NCBI GenBank assembly: GCA_964036155.1 | Contig: OZ038422.1 | Location: 22,591,201 to 22,655,200, forward strand | DNA from: Diploscapter coronatus | Lineage: Eukaryota > Nematoda > Chromadorea > Rhabditida > Rhabditidae | Reading direction: 5' to 3' | DNA length: 64,000 nt | Shown: positions 1 through 13,900 of the stretch, in pieces | Position numbering within the stretch: position 1 is the stretch's first letter | Layout: the number at the start of each line of letters is the position of its first letter | Notes under the pieces: model-generated | What the model saw: the letters and a program-made list of their open reading frames with translations, nothing else | What the model was told of the DNA's origin: nothing | Database searches by the model: none | Translations under genes and position numbers: made by a program

Positions 1-48
1 TTAATTATTATCAAATTCGAAAACAAAACTGAATTCATACGTTTTCAG

Positions 49-3000
49 AACAAAAATCGTAGAAAGCACGACCAGACATGAGCAGAATCTAGAAGCTCTG
101 CGACAAGCGGAAATAGAGGAAAGGGAGATGGAAATAGAAGAAAGACGGGAGAAGCAGAAAAGGAAAAAGAATGGATGGAAGGGGGAGAGTAGAGGAAATG
201 GGGATGTGCTGGAGAAGCTGTACAGAGATGTGACTGGGCTGCTGGAGTCGTACGACAGGAATGTAGGGGACAGCATCGACGAATTTGATGGAGAACAGGC
301 CAACAGTGTTGCCAAGTAAGCTTCGAATTTTTTTTTCTTGTAAAATTTGGTCAAAATCAACATTTCTGAGATTCAAATTCATCATGATTTTTGAATGTAG
401 GGCGATACGTAACAGGAAAGAGTGAGCAGAACTTTTTTTTTTTTTTTAAACAAACCTATCCACAACTCAATTGGTTTGTTGAATATGGAAGATTCGCTTT
501 CACTTTGAAAACTATTGATAATGAAGATCAATTTGGTCATGAACTTATCTTGCTCAAATTACTCATCAGAATGAAAATATTTCATCAGATGGCGTCAAAT
601 GTATGCAGAACTCTATGACGAACTGGAGAAAGTACGCAATATGCTCGTCATTCAGCACAACATCAACGAGAAGCAGTCAAAAGAGGCTAGATTTTTAAGA
701 GAAAAATCATGCTTAGACTTTTCAGATAGCGATAATGCAAGAAGAACGAGTGAGAGCATTAGCCTTGTTCGAGAAGAAAATGGAAGAAATGAGTGACCAG
801 ATCAACGAGAAGTCAAAGAAGATCTACCAGCTGGAAGAGGAAATCAGAACGATTGCATATTCTGGGCAAGTTGCTCTGCCTGTTAAAATTGATCAGGTAA
901 GATTTTTTATTTTTCTTAAAAAATCTTGAGAGAAATTACTAATTTTTCCATTAAAAAAAAAGAAGCTACATTTTTGTATTTAGAGCATCGCGTTTTGTTT
1001 GGACATAAAATGCATTAATATTAACAGTTCGATAATTTTAGCTTTCATAGATAAAACAACTTCAGGTCCCTTCATCGCCCCCGGCCTCAAATGATATTTC
1101 GCTTCACCTGTCGAACATCTCCTTCTCCTCTTCGGTTTCTGCACTCAATTCCTTCTTCGTCACGCTGGAATTTTTCGATTTCGAGCTGCAAACCACGCCG
1201 GTGATGCAATGGAGAAGTCAGGTAAAATATTTTCGTTTTTATTGAGGATTTTTCGTACCACTTATTCTTCGGATTATCTTCAATTGTCCAATTTCTCATA
1301 AAAAATTGTTTAGAAAGTTAGAATGAAGATCCTTTAGGGTTTAGGACGTTTTGTACAGAAATGAGAAGTTCTGTAACAAAGATTTAGACAATCGTTCTAT
1401 TTTGTCACGAAATGTCTCACTAACATTTGAAATATCCTACATCTGATCCTTTATTTGTAATTCTTATCTGTCGAATTTTTCATATTCACAGTAATTTGTT
1501 GCTTTTTCAGGCAATCGACTTCACGACAGTGTACAACGTGCTGTTGTCAAATCTGTTCGTGTACTACCTCGAGAGCAACGGCATTTCCGTGGAGATCTAC
1601 AGTCCGAAAGGCACCAAATGCGAACTCGTTGCTGCTGGCGTCATCTCACTCAAGCGGCTACTCAAAGCACCGAAAGGAAAATCTAAACAAATGCAGTAAT
1701 TATTTTTTCCTAAAAAAGTCAGAAAATGTCACCATTCATAGACGAAAAAAGTAGTGAACTTATTTTGTCTTTAACAAACTATTACCAGAATCGGCGGCGA
1801 ACTCCGAATGATTTCCCCCTCTTCTGCTGCTGTTGTGGCTGTAATTTCATACGACGTAACTTTGGCGAAGGATTTGACTGATTCTATCGCCAGTTATCAG
1901 GTAAAATCAAAAACTATCAATTTCAGATGAATAATTTTCAGAGACTCGAATCAGCTCGGAACTTCCTGCCTCTGGAGAACTGGCAGACAGGACAGGCTTT
2001 CGAAGAGCTTACCATAATCGTTAACAAATGCAGTGGTTTGGAGACATTAGGAAAGGGTGAGCGAAAAGGAGCGTTTTTTTTATTTATTATTTTTTGAGAA
2101 GTTCATACAGTCTGAAGAAGAAAGTGTCGATAGAGAAGAACAGTTTATGAATTTTTTAAGACAATTGATTTTTTATGAAGAATTTTTAGGACCGATAGAA
2201 ACGTGCATAGCCTACGAGCTGCTTTCCTTCTCTCCATTCATGACGAATTATGTGACGACTGACAAAACCGCTGTGTTCGATTCGACAAAGGACTGGGCAA
2301 TTCCGATTGCTGAAAACATGCACAAATTCATTCAGGATACGGTAAGTTCTTTTAGAAAATAGTGAACCAAAAAGACGTGATTGTTTAACTATTTCGTCAT
2401 TTTTCTTTGTCCTGAAGAAAAAACACTCGTTCAAATTTTAGGAGATAGTATTTTTCTTGGCTCAAAACACAGCCGAGAACAGAGACACTGAACCAGTGCT
2501 GGCAATGCTATCCCTGCCACTCGCTCCCCTCGCACAAAATAGGAAGATCAAAGGAGTTTTTCCTATGCTGGACGTAAGATTTGATTTATTCAAATTTCTT
2601 TCCAACCGTATTTATTAGGCTGAAGGAAATCAAACCCAACTTCAACTTGAATTGTCAGTATTTTGGAAATACGGAAAACCGATTAGTAAACACTTCGCTC
2701 ATCAGGTTTGTTTGAACTCGGAATATCTAAAGTTTTCAATTCACGAGTTTCAGTTTGTTGAAGAGAAAGAAAAATCAACTAGAATTTCGAAGGATGAACC
2801 TGCGAAATCTGACAAGTCAAAATTGGAGAGGGTTGATAAAACTGAATCCAGGGAATCACAAGAACGAATAGAAGAAAGTAAACCAATTTCGGTTGAGGAC
2901 CATATTAAGAGTTTAGAGGTATTGAGCTTTATCGTGAGCTTCAAAGAATGAAAGGAAACTATTTTAGCCTCATCGAACGAGTCTTCCGAGTTTGGAATCA

Positions 3001-5159
3001 TCGCATTCGGGAGAAGCTATTGAAAGAGAAGACACGGCAGAGAGCATGACTGCGGGAAGATGTGACAGTCAAACTGTCCAGCCAACAATTGAAGAGAAGA
3101 TCGAAAAGACGATAGAAGAAGGGCCTATCATTGAAGAAGTCGAAGAAGTTACTGAAATTGTCCAAGAAAGAACAGAAGGGAAAGCTGACGAAAGTGAACA
3201 GACTCAGGATCAGGCCAGTAGACATTTCCAATTGAGCTCTAGGATCTCTTATTTCTTTTTATTAATTTTTAATGAAACTACAGTAAACTTTATGACTACC
3301 TTAAGAGTGCAAAGAAAAGTCAACCTTTTTCAGAGAGCCGAAGTGATTGAAGAGGTTGATCTTCCCGAGGCGAATGCTATGCTTTCGAGGAAAAGCTCTA
3401 CTTCTGGAGAGTCGGATGCAACTTACACGATGGAGAAGCATGATGGTGATTTGAAATGGCCGAAAAACTTGACATGAGATTTCTCAAGGAGACAAATCCT
3501 ATCTTGATCAATTTTATTTCGATTTTGTTTCAATTTAAAATTGACAGAGATAGAAAATTCCAGAAGGAACTGAAGAGAAGAGTTCAAATGGATTGCCTGC
3601 CCAAGATGCTGAAGCAGAAGCTGACAAAATGAAGGATTTGGCGAAAGATGAAATCAGGCAAATGCTTAGAAATCTTCCGCCTATTGCTAAACCAAGATTA
3701 TCGAAGGTGAAGAGGATCTATTAGAAAAGTAAAAGAAAAGGGAAATTTTAGCCTCCTTCTGAATTCCAACAATCTTTCCCACCATCAACCCTGGACTTCC
3801 TTGAAAGGCTTGACAAAAAACATCAATTGAAAGAGCAGGACGAGGAAGGAAACGGAGAAGAGGAAGGTAGCGATGGAATGGACAATCGGGAAAGGAAGAT
3901 ATTTTTCACTGATCCATTACACCAGTCTATTCCTCGTAAGAAAGATTCGATAATTTTTCAAGAAGAGATTTCTAGCTAGTGAAGCTTCATCCGTTGCATC
4001 ACCAACAAGTCGCCCTGAAAGAGAAAAACAACCGATCCAGTTGCCCGAAAAGGGAGGAAAATCGGTCATAAAACTGAGATCTGAGGCTGGCAATGTGAGT
4101 TGGAATTTTGAATTTGGAAAATTTTGTACGGTATGAAAAGTAAAGAGGGATATTATTGTTCATGGCGAAACAATTCTAACATAATTTAGGCACCTTCTAA
4201 AGAAGAAGGACATGAAAATGAAGAAGGCTCAGTTGTTTCTGTCTTCATCGCTAAATTTGCAATTACTGATTTCTCCCGACTACTGACGAGAAATTACGAT
4301 GGAGTGAAGGTCTACATTGATTGGACATTTCTGGACTTTCCTGTAGAGGAGTCGCGAATCAGCGAGACATTTGAATTACCTCGAGTTCCGAATGTCTGGA
4401 TTCCAATTGAATTTAGAAAAGGTAAAGAAATTTTGTCTTAAAATATTTCATGCAAAGAATCATCAATCATTAAAGGAAGAAAGAATTGTTTATTCTTGTT
4501 TTTTTCTCTAAACGACAACCTGAAAAAGTAGGTGCAATAGTTTCATCGTTGCATACGAAATAGTAAAGAAAGAGCATTTTTCCCCAATAAATCTTATATT
4601 ATTTCGCATGCAACGATGCAACCACCTTCCTAAATTACCCTCTAACTATCGCTATTTCGATTTTCAGAATACACATTGTCACGTCGCCGAGTAGCACTTC
4701 TGGAGCAATGGATTGAATTGGGCAATCGACTAGACTTCACTTTGATCGCACAGACAGAGGATGACAGACACGAAGAGGAATTGGGAGTGGCTCAGCTTGA
4801 ACTTCACAGAATTCCGGCTGATTATGCCACTACTATTCCATGTAAGGTCTCAACTTTTATAGATGATTTTGAAGGATATATTTTTTTAAATCCATAACGT
4901 TGCATCTTGACAAAATGATGTATAGAGCTAGGAGAGAATAAGAAAACATAGGAAATTTTTCTTTCTTTATTATGTTTTTCCTAAATTGTGAAGTCGTAGA
5001 TTTGCCAAGGTATTAATTTTGAACTGAGCCTTGTAAATCATTGTGAAGATCAGCCTTTCAAGAATATGAAAACAAAGATTTTTAGTTTTGGACGTGAATG
5101 GAGATCAGCTCGCCGAAGTCGAAGTCGTTTTGCATTATTCAGCTAGTCTATTCCAATAG
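49..5159 (+). CDS. mks-5: RPGRIP1L/MKS-5-like ciliary transition-zone protein, C-terminal 980 residues (5' truncated by window)
   Basis: Members of this family scaffold the ciliary transition zone. Twenty exons are readable: 49-315, 401-421, 589-685, 726-896, 1066-1221, 1511-1695, 1789-1900, 1942-2056, 2190-2341, 2442-2573, 2619-2705, 2754-2918, 2968-3213, 3334-3445, 3564-3706, 3752-3935, 3976-4094, 4190-4421, 4668-4841, 5086-5159. Phases agree throughout and bases 1-48 are intron. Fragment residues 1-185 are charged coiled coil, including the family-like stretch AELYDELEKVRNMLVIQHNI. Residues about 190-300 and 336-470 look like two C2 domains, the second containing PFMTNYVTTDKTAVFDSTKD. Residues about 500-820 are acidic, low-complexity linker. 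The last 160 residues form a further beta-rich C2-like domain, the position of the RPGR-interacting domain. The introns at 686-725 and 3214-3333 appear to use GC donors; the second is also open in frame. Poly(A) signal candidate at 5233-5238. Family call is firm; the ortholog name is inferred. Confidence 0.88.
4531..4626. repeat. Small imperfect inverted repeat in an mks-5 intron
   Basis: The left arm (4531-4564) and right arm (4598-4626) share the core CATCGTTGCAT followed by CGAAATA in inverted orientation, with about 33 nt between them. It lies wholly within intron 4422-4667. It may be a degraded miniature inverted-repeat element or a structured intronic hairpin. I see no target-site duplication. 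Confidence 0.6.
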
Positions 5160-7011
5160 CATGAAGGAAAATTTTATATATCATATTTTCTAACTAAACT
5201 AAGAATACAATAAGACTATGAGTAATGCTACAAATAAAAAATGAATTATTACCTAATTTGGAAAACAGGATTAGATAAAATCAGTAGAAGGATTGTTTAC
5301 TAGTTTCTGAAAGTGAAAATTCGTAATTTCGTAATGCAAAATCAATAATGTCTGTATTATGTTGCAGCATAATGTCTGTAAGCCCTCCTTAAATTCTTTA
5401 GTTTGCTTAGCAGCTCATCCCTTCTTTCTCCTTTAAGCAAAATGCAAAATGTGCTGATTTTGATTGTGTAGCAATAGAAATATGAAAATGGAGAGCCGGT
5501 GCTTGTGTCATCATTTCTGTCAACACATTTCATCAAATTTTTCCATTTTTTTAATTTCAAAAATGTCATTGAACGTCTCTTTTTCTTTCACATTCAATTG
5601 AAATCCTTGCTGCTCAAATGAATGGAATATCTTTCGAAGAAGAAGATGTTCGAAGGTTTTGAAGTGAGACTTGAAAATTAACACAAGAATGCAAAACTGA
5701 CGTAGATTGTGAAGTGTGTTTTGATTTTTCTGCAAACTCTGATGAGGATTTCGAGTTCTTGATCTGAGCTTTCAGAGTTTCAAATTCGGAGCCGCGAAAT
5801 CGTTGTATTATCAAATTGTTCGGAAAGTTCTTGGAAATCGGAAATTAGGATGCATATTCGTTTCTATAGATATCCGTCTAGTGAGCAGAATGTATAAGGC
5901 AGTAGCTTGAAGTTCGAGATACAAATGTGAAAACTTCAGTCTTATATCATTTTTGAAAGTCGTTTTCGAATTTTCATTTCAGCCTTCTTTCAAATGACTA
6001 TTTCTGGTGAACCAAATGATACCTGATGTGGAAATCGATTCGTGCAAAATGAGACTGACAAAATGAATGTTTAGATGGCATAATGTTGATTTGTGGTGAT
6101 CGGTAAGGTCATCAATCCCTGTCCTGTACTTCTTGCATCTTCGCATCTTCTCTCCAATCATCTCCTTGTTCATCTGTTCATCCACCCCTTCCTATTATGT
6201 TCGCTCCTCTGCGACCTTGACTAATCGCTCTAATAGTCAGAGTCTCTTTCGTCCACTCTTCCCGCTCCCCATTCGCAAATTTGTCAACTCCAAACTTACT
6301 CAATTCTCTCCGACACATCGTCTTCTATTTGTAATTACCTAGTTCCAAATGCTTAATAAGCCGATTAGTAGAAAATAAATGGATTCCGAAAAGGTCAATT
6401 TATTGATCTTCGGACATTTTTTCGAAAAAAGGGAAGGAAAGTTGTCATTTTTCCTTGTTCCTCCTCAAAACATGACAATTACGTCGTGTTGATAAGTTTT
6501 GTATTTTCTCATGATAATGTAAAATTAAAAATAGGCAGACAGGCCGCGCCTTTCTCGTCTTTTTGTCTTCTTTCATTCGTCCATTCTTACATTTCATTGC
6601 GCAAAAATGCAATAAACGATAATTGATGATGATGAACGGTGCACCGACAATTCAGAAAATCCTATTTTCGTTGCAAACATGATTTTCTTCAGAAATTTTG
6701 AACGTCTTCGATAATTTCTGGCGAGAATTTCGAAATTCCAATTGGAGAAACGAAAAAGCGATCAATTTCTGCCGATTTTCCTATTTTTCCATTCTCGCCT
6801 CATTTTTGCCACTTGCTCCTTTCTCCTCCTTCCATTTTGTTTCCGTTGTTTCATCGTTTTGCCATTCATTTTGTTTTCCCAATTTTCCACATTTATTCGA
6901 GCTTTTCTTCGAGAATTTCCTTCATTCAACAGCTCCTTTGATGAATTCATCAAAGCGCTCGCATCTCTCGAAATTTTTGCCTTTTGTAAAATTGGTCGAT
7001 TTCAGCCCAAA
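5160..7011. other. Intergenic, mks-5 3' end to RING-CH gene 5' end
   Basis: Contains the presumed mks-5 3'UTR with an AATAAA at 5233-5238. From about 6100 to 6340 and 6540 to 6960 the plus strand is pyrimidine-rich, like promoter or 5' leader DNA ahead of other genes here. Short ORFs exist on both strands, but none has coding composition, splice structure or a recognisable domain. An acceptor-like site ends at about 7005, just before the next start codon. Confidence 0.6.
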
Positions 7012-9575
7012 ATGGACATCCGAAACTATATTCCTAAGGACATATCGGCTCTGGAACCTCCTGATGAACAGCAGGTTATTTTCAAATTAAAAATACTGTT
7101 GAAGAAGTTCTCTTTCGAAGTGCTAACTTCTCAAAAATATCGTTGAAGATTCCTATCGGGTTTCAAAATTGGAAATTTAAGAAATTTTGTCAGATTCCTG
7201 AAATGAAAAGGAATTCAGGGCCAGCCAGAAATGGCAATGATGATTCATTTCGCATCTCCGCCCGCTGTTTCAGGATCTCCTTCCAATTGTTTCATCTGCA
7301 ACAGGCCTGTGGCCATGTCCCCTCAACAGCCCGACTATTACAGACCCTGTCTCTGCAATAAGTAAGGAATTTTCCCTGAAGTATTATAATTTGAACATCA
7401 AAAATCGCATCTCACATTTAAAAACGATGAATTTTCCAAGAACGAATGCAGTTTTATATTCAGAGATGTGGCTCACGTCAACTGCGCAATGAAGGAGGAT
7501 TTCTGGAAGAAGAATGCCTGTGTGCTCTGCTACAAGCCGCTTGTCGCTCCTCAACCTCCCACTAAGGTATGCCACTTATGTTGAAGGCCAATCAATCAAT
7601 TTTTACAATTCCAGCCGCCTCGCAAGGGAATTCTGAAGCGGACGGACACTCTGCGCTGTGCGTTGTGCAACAACACTCGCTACCAGGACGAGAAGACTAT
7701 CAAATACGACGCGCGATTCATTCGGCCTTGCTTTTGCGAGTACGTTCTTCACTAATTTATCTTTACTGAAAAATCGGAAAGTTCATTCCACATATTTAAT
7801 CGATACATTCCCCTAGGAACTGTATGAACTATAAAACACTCCATGAATCATTTCGGCATATTCTGAATCCCGGTAAATCGCAGCGAAAAAAGCTAAGGGA
7901 AGGTGAGAGTAGGGAAAAATTGTACAGCTTTTCACCGGTATTCGGAAAACGGATTCAGTAACAACCATAATTTCTTGCTTCAACTCGACTACGAATTTCG
8001 ACTGCAAAATGCCCCAAACTATTTTTTCCGTTTGATTTTTGGATAGATTTTGATAAGTCTCATTTTCCAGTGTGCTGACCCATCACGGCTGCATGTCCGA
8101 AGTGGTGCGTAACTCCTCGAACTGCAATGTGTGCGGCGTCGAGTACAAAGTCTACAAGGTTTTAATTATGCTTTATTTCAGTTTACTCTTTATTTGCAGT
8201 ACGGTAGTCTGTGGGATTTCTTCAAGCGCTACTTCTGGCAGTACACTCTGCTGTCGTTGCTGGTCTGTTCCATTCTCGTCGTGTCCTTCATCTGCTTCAT
8301 CAAGCCGCTCAAGGTTCGCACCATCACGCTCGTTCATGTTTGTAAGTTTTTCTTACGATCACTTTCGAATTGGGCTATGACTTTTTCAATATGATTTTTG
8401 GACAGTCTGACAAATGAGGGGTGAGAAATAGTTGAATTTTTAAGATAGAAATCGGACTTCCTCCCAACCCATGGTGTCTGATATACGAAACTCATAGTTG
8501 AAGTTTCAAGGCACGCTTATTCACCTATATTCTTGGGAAATTTGATTTTACTCAAACGTTAAATCGTTTTTTTTTTTTCAAATTCTACATACTTTGCATT
8601 TCATGCCATTTACAGTGCAACTAATCGTGAGTGGAATTCTGTTCCTGATGGCGATCTTGCTCGTGACAGTCTGTGTCCACCACACTCTGCGAGTTCGACT
8701 TCCTCGGTTTCGAGTTCGATTCGCCCAAGTTAATGTCATCGATTACGAACCAAGTTCCAGTCCTAGGCAGAAAAGGAGTCCGGTAAGAATATTAATGAAA
8801 GTTGACAATTCTTTGATGGCCTCACTTAAAAGATAAACTTGTTCAATTTTTCACGAAACAGTTCTAGAGAATAGCACCATCGATATCAAGCCAGATTCCT
8901 GTAAGTTAAGATACTTGTCGTGAAATTTCTCCATTCTTTATTCTTATTTGTTTCGTCCGATCACTCCCTAGCTCTGTTCAAATTTTTGGAACGATATTTA
9001 TCACTTTATTTCAGATGGGCCGAAAACCAGCTGGAGCGAATCGTGACGAGCCGCGTCGGCATCCGGAAGCGATTGAATTGGCCAGGGCTGCAGAGGAGGA
9101 GGCCATCGACAATTTCGACGCAGAGGGAGGGCACAGGACGATGCCGCAGGACGACGTGTCCAGGAAATGTAGTCAGGCAAAGCAGCATCCATATGCGATG
9201 AGACTGAAATGACCTTGCAGATGACAGAAGACCCATCGATGATGCTCGCCAACGGGGAAATCTCACTCGGACAATATTTGTTTTCGGGAACAAAGTAAAT
9301 CATTTTCATAAATATGAGAAAATATAAAGATATTCCAATTTTCAAACCGATTAATTCGGTTAAATACATTTTTTTTATAAAATCATTAAAATTATGTTAA
9401 TTCTTAATTTGTCTTGTTGGGGTTCATCCATAAAACTATGTCACTTTCATTTCAATTTCAGGACAGCTACATGATGACGTCATCAACCCCAATCAAGATT
9501 CCGTCCGTATTCAACAACACACATTCGAGCACTGACGACGTGAAGATTGTCGAGGAATCTATGCATCGAGAGTAG
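7012..9575 (+). CDS. Two-pass membrane protein with two RING-CH-like zinc modules (MARCH-like E3 ligase candidate)
   Basis: Eleven exons (7012-7074, 7219-7361, 7464-7566, 7615-7739, 8071-8158, 8200-8341, 8616-8782, 8868-8900, 9015-9168, 9221-9294, 9462-9575) give 401 aa. Residues about 45-97 hold CFIC, PCLC, HVNC and CVLC in the C-x2-C / C-x-C / H-x2-C / C-x2-C order of RING-CH (RINGv) fingers. Residues about 118-168 repeat the order with CALC, PCFC, HHGC and CNVC. Two hydrophobic segments follow at about 189-207 and 222-242, then an arginine-rich stretch and a polar tail, presumably cytosolic. RING-CH proteins with paired membrane spans are usually E2-dependent ubiquitin ligases of endomembranes; activity here is inferred. 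The two fingers have somewhat short C-x-C to H spacing, so a divergent or non-catalytic role is possible. The small exon 8868-8900 is chosen because the other nearby acceptor runs into a stop. Confidence 0.8.
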
Positions 9576-10935
9576 CGACAGAGAAATCCAGAGGCTAGAG
9601 AGTGGGCAGACGTCGAAATTGGATGAATCCAAACGTATCCTTTATTTTCTATACTTATTCGCTTTTTTAATTTGTAATATTTTCTTCTAAAATAAGATTT
9701 TTCTAAAGAAAATATTTCAAAATTCTTCCCTTACGAAATATTTATCCTCTTTTATTTATTTGTCCTGCTTACGGGTAACCAATTTCCACACGAGTTTCGC
9801 CGCATCTTATGTCGATTAAATCCAGAGCCATATTTATAGGACTTGTTTTCTTTTACAAATGCATAGTTCTTTAATTTATTTGAAAACCTTATGGCATCAT
9901 GATATTCAGAAGAGGAAAGCGTCTTATGATATCATGGGGTTTTCGCATTTTCTTTTTTCTCTTATCAGAACTCAACTGATCTCATTTCTCAGTCTGAATT
10001 CGAAATAGTTCACATTTTATCAGTTTGACTTTCAAAATCGAGAGTTGCCGACTGTTTTAGCCCGAAATCTGTGATATCGAACCCCCCTTTCATGTGCCAT
10101 AATTTCGTGTATTCTAGATCAAGAATTATCCGGGTTTTACTTATCTCATAGAGATTTTTCCGGATAATTTCTGATCCTTCCCTCGCTATACAAAATCAAC
10201 GACTAATTCAGTGTCTTGCTTCTATTTTATCGTTCACTTATACAGAATTCAGCAGTTTTATCGTACTTTTCGCTTCACTTTCGTTCTTTTGATATTCTAT
10301 CTTAAAAATCTCAAAAATGAATAAAGTTTTACTTTTTTTGTAGAATTTTTACCCAGAAAATGGTTTGGCGCCGTAGCGAAATTCTTTTCATTTTTATAAG
10401 TCCTCCTTTTCGAGGGCCAGCTTTTCATTTCATCATCAAATGCGCATTTGTGCATTTGTCCGTAGAAATGCGCTCGAATGAAAAGTCGGTCTTTTTGAAT
10501 TTTTATTTTGTATTTTTAAAAATATTCCCTGGACTTTTTTAGTTTTTATTTTCAAATTGTGAAACGTATTTTTTTAAATTCAAAGAAGTTGACGACTTTT
10601 CAAATTAATTCGAATTTCTTCTGCACCGCCTAACTGGCGATTTTGAAAATTGCATCAAATGCAATCGTTCTTTTTTAAATGGTTGGAATTTTCAAAACCT
10701 CTCAATTTTTCAGTGATTCCGGAATTTCTCCATAAATTCTCCTCTTCTTATAGATGTTTCCTTCCAATTTTACTCGGGTTTATTTTGAATTCACGACCAT
10801 TTTCATTTCCAGACTCCAATCAGGAATTGTGGATCAGTCTGGTTGCGGGTGGTTTGCTTTTTGCTGGATTGCTGGATCGAGATCGGAGTGGGAGTGAGTG
10901 AGTCAATCAGGCAAGAAGTCAGGAAGTAGCTGTAG
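9576..10935. other. Intergenic with 3'UTR of the RING-CH gene and 5' leader of the DnaJ gene
   Basis: AT-rich and without a supported exon. A possible AATAAA lies at 10320-10325. An acceptor-like TTTCCAG at about 10806-10812 and another AG about ten bases before the start codon at 10936 suggest a 5'UTR exon or trans-splice site for the downstream gene. Nothing else is recognisable. Confidence 0.5.
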
Positions 10936-13900
10936 ATGTCGATTTCCTCTGGGAGTTCTGTGTGTGGCGATGCGGGCAACGACCTGCTGCCTGAGGAGGA
11001 GGAACAGATCGACTTCTATGCCATCCTCAATGTGCCCAGGGATGTGAGTCAAGACTTTGTTAATCTTATTCATTTCTCCCAAATTTCTATAGAATGTACT
11101 GCATATAAAAGGACAAAGTGACTTTTTTTTAGAAAATCAAGTAAATTTTCAGGCCACCTCGGACGAGATCAACAAGGCCTATCGAAAGCGATGTCTGATT
11201 TTTCATCCGGACAGACACTCGGACGAGGAGGACAAGAAGCAGGCCGAGAAGATATTCGTCAAACTCAGACGGGCTCATGAAGGTTGGAAAAATGCAGAAA
11301 TTCTTGGCTATTCATTGGTTTGCTTCAGTTCTGATGAACCCGAAACAGCGAGCAATCTACGATGCTCTGGGAGTTGAAGGACTAGATGCACAGGTATTTT
11401 TAGCTCGTAAAATAAACTAGATGAAAATGTTTCTTAAAAAGTGGAAATCTAAATCAAAATCATTTCTTTCATTAACTATAAATAGAAGGAGTTTGTTTCA
11501 TTCCAAAATTTAATTTTCAGGGATGGGAGCTCGTGTCGCGATCTGCGAATCCAGAAAACATTCGGAAGGAATACGAATTTCTGCAGCGACTCAGGGAACA
11601 GGAACTCATGCTTACGAGGATTCATCCTACTGTATAGAATTGTTCTACTAGTAATCTGAAGAAAGGACAATTTTCAGAGCAGCTTCGTTATGAAGTCCTC
11701 GTTCGCCGGGCTGTTCGAGGAGAATTCGGAAGACAGGTTGACGACTTTTAAATGAAATTTCGAAAAAAAAAATCTTCGTCTATTAACAACGTTTTCAAAA
11801 TGAAAATGATAGTTTCAGAAATAATAAATTCCTGTTTTCTGCTCAGGTTTCCCCCTCAACTGCTAGGCGTTTCCATCGCTCAGGCAGTAGACTGTGGTTT
11901 GACAGGCACAGATCGACTGGGATTGAAAGGGTCTGTGCGTGCCTCGAATGGAAGGGGCGATGGGCACGTGGCTGCTATTTGGAAGAAGAACATTGGAGGG
12001 GTCGCCTTGGAGGTGAATTTTATTATTTATATTTCTCTACACCTATTTAGTGCTATTTCATTGATTGTTTCACAATTTTCGTTTTTTTTTTTATCTGTCA
12101 GAGCAGCAAATGAAGCTTCTAATTTCAGAACACCCTTACTGTTTCGAGCGACAACGTGCAGGTGTCAACGCGCATTGCCCGAAGTATCTTCACGCGTTCT
12201 GCAATCATCATTCAGCCTGCACTGCAGTACTCGTATCAGCAAGAGGCATTCATCCCTTCTCTGTCATTCAGTAAGTTCGAATGCCTAAAAATATTATTCT
12301 TCGCATATTCACTCTGAAATGCATTTTGTGACAATTTCCTGGAGTTCAAGGAAAATGCTATGAACTTTCAGTTTTCTCAATGCGTCTTCGAATGCGATGG
12401 CAGGGCTCGTTGATGTGGCACGTGACCCCTATGAACAGTGCCTTCACAACCACTTTGGTACACACGGAATACAATCAACCCAAGGCTGTCGCTAATCTTA
12501 CTGCAAGTTTTTTTGTTTTCGCTTTATGAGTTCCGATTTTTTTTTAACTTTGAGTGTCGGACGTTCTGAAATACGCACATTTGTATTGACAAAGCTCTTT
12601 ATAAAGAACGCTTTGCTTCTCTACAGAATTGGGCGCTTGTGTTACAGAATGTTTTACACTCACAAATTTGATTATTTTAATATTTTGTTTATTTCAGCTT
12701 TCCCCAACCAATTCTAATATTCGCTTGGTGTATTACGTACGAGAGCCAGCCAAAGACGCCTTCACAGAATGCGCTGTCCAAATTTCCCTATATGGTTGGA
12801 TTTTTGTAGAAAATATTCCTTTGAAAATGATTATTTTAGGTATCGCCCCCTCAATCAACTTCGAGCGTCGTTTGTCTCGATTCTCTCGAGTTGGTGCCTC
12901 GCTGCACTTCACCTTTCCTGCCTGCATATTGTCGGCTAAACTCAAGTAAGACAATACGTTGAGCGTTTATTTTGTGTTGCGGGAAATTAGTGCTTTCTTT
13001 CTCTTCAGTATTCTAAAATGTCGATTATTCGATGCGTTTTTATGACTCGTCGGTTTATTGGACTTATTCAGATTGAAAACGGGTCAATCAGTGTTCGAAT
13101 GGCACATAGTGCTGTGCGACGACAGGGAAAATCTGACTCGATCATTCGTCTACGGAGTCGCTCTGCCCATATTCGCTGTTCAGGTTCGAATTTTATGAAA
13201 ATGAAATCCGTTTTCTATCGAAGTTTTCACTGGTGCAGACAACTTGGAAAGACCAATGACTTTTTCACGATTTCACTACATTTTTTCAATCCTGTTCAAT
13301 GTTCTCGAATGACTTTCGATATTCAGGCAGCGAAGGTTCTGTTCCGCCCATGGTGGGAGAAGGCAGCTCTGATATTCGAAGACAACAAACGGGATTTACA
13401 GGTATTCTTTCAAATCTCTTATACACTTTAGGAGGATTTTCGTTTTTCAGGCTGATTTAGCTCGTCAAGAAGAAGCCGGCAAAGTGATTCATTTGATGCG
13501 ACCGACTGCAGAGAGAATCAAGCGGGAAGAGGAACAGAGGAGAGGGGTCATCATTTTGGAGGCTAAGTAAGAAAGTTTTTTTTTTTTTTTTTATAGATTG
13601 CTTATTTCTTGCTTTATTTTTTTCAAATTAAAAGTCGGCTGTAGTCACATATTGTGGTACTTGACTTTCAAATAGAAACTGGGTTTGTCTTTTTATATTT
13701 CGAAAAATAGTCAGATCTCTACTCTGAAAATTTCAATTCTGACTAATTCTTGCACCCATTCATTTTCAGATACGGTCAGTGCGAGCAGAGCGGTTCGCGA
13801 GCCTATCCGATGGCTGGCGAGCGGACGATCGACGTGACGATTCCTCTGCAGGCGATGGTCCACGACTCGCAACTCAGGATCTATTCTGTCAAGGTAAGAA

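Noticed and set aside
6742..7146. 134-codon Phe/Ser-rich ORF overlapping the RING-CH start
   Set aside because: It runs through the probable 5' leader and the first intron; the real frame is fixed by splicing to the zinc-finger exons.
7818..7872. Extra exon in the RING-CH gene after the CTAG at 7815-7818
   Set aside because: Its phase does not match the next exon, and it would insert residues between the C-x-C and H-x2-C ligands. Direct joining of 7739 to 8071 keeps the zinc motif and frame.
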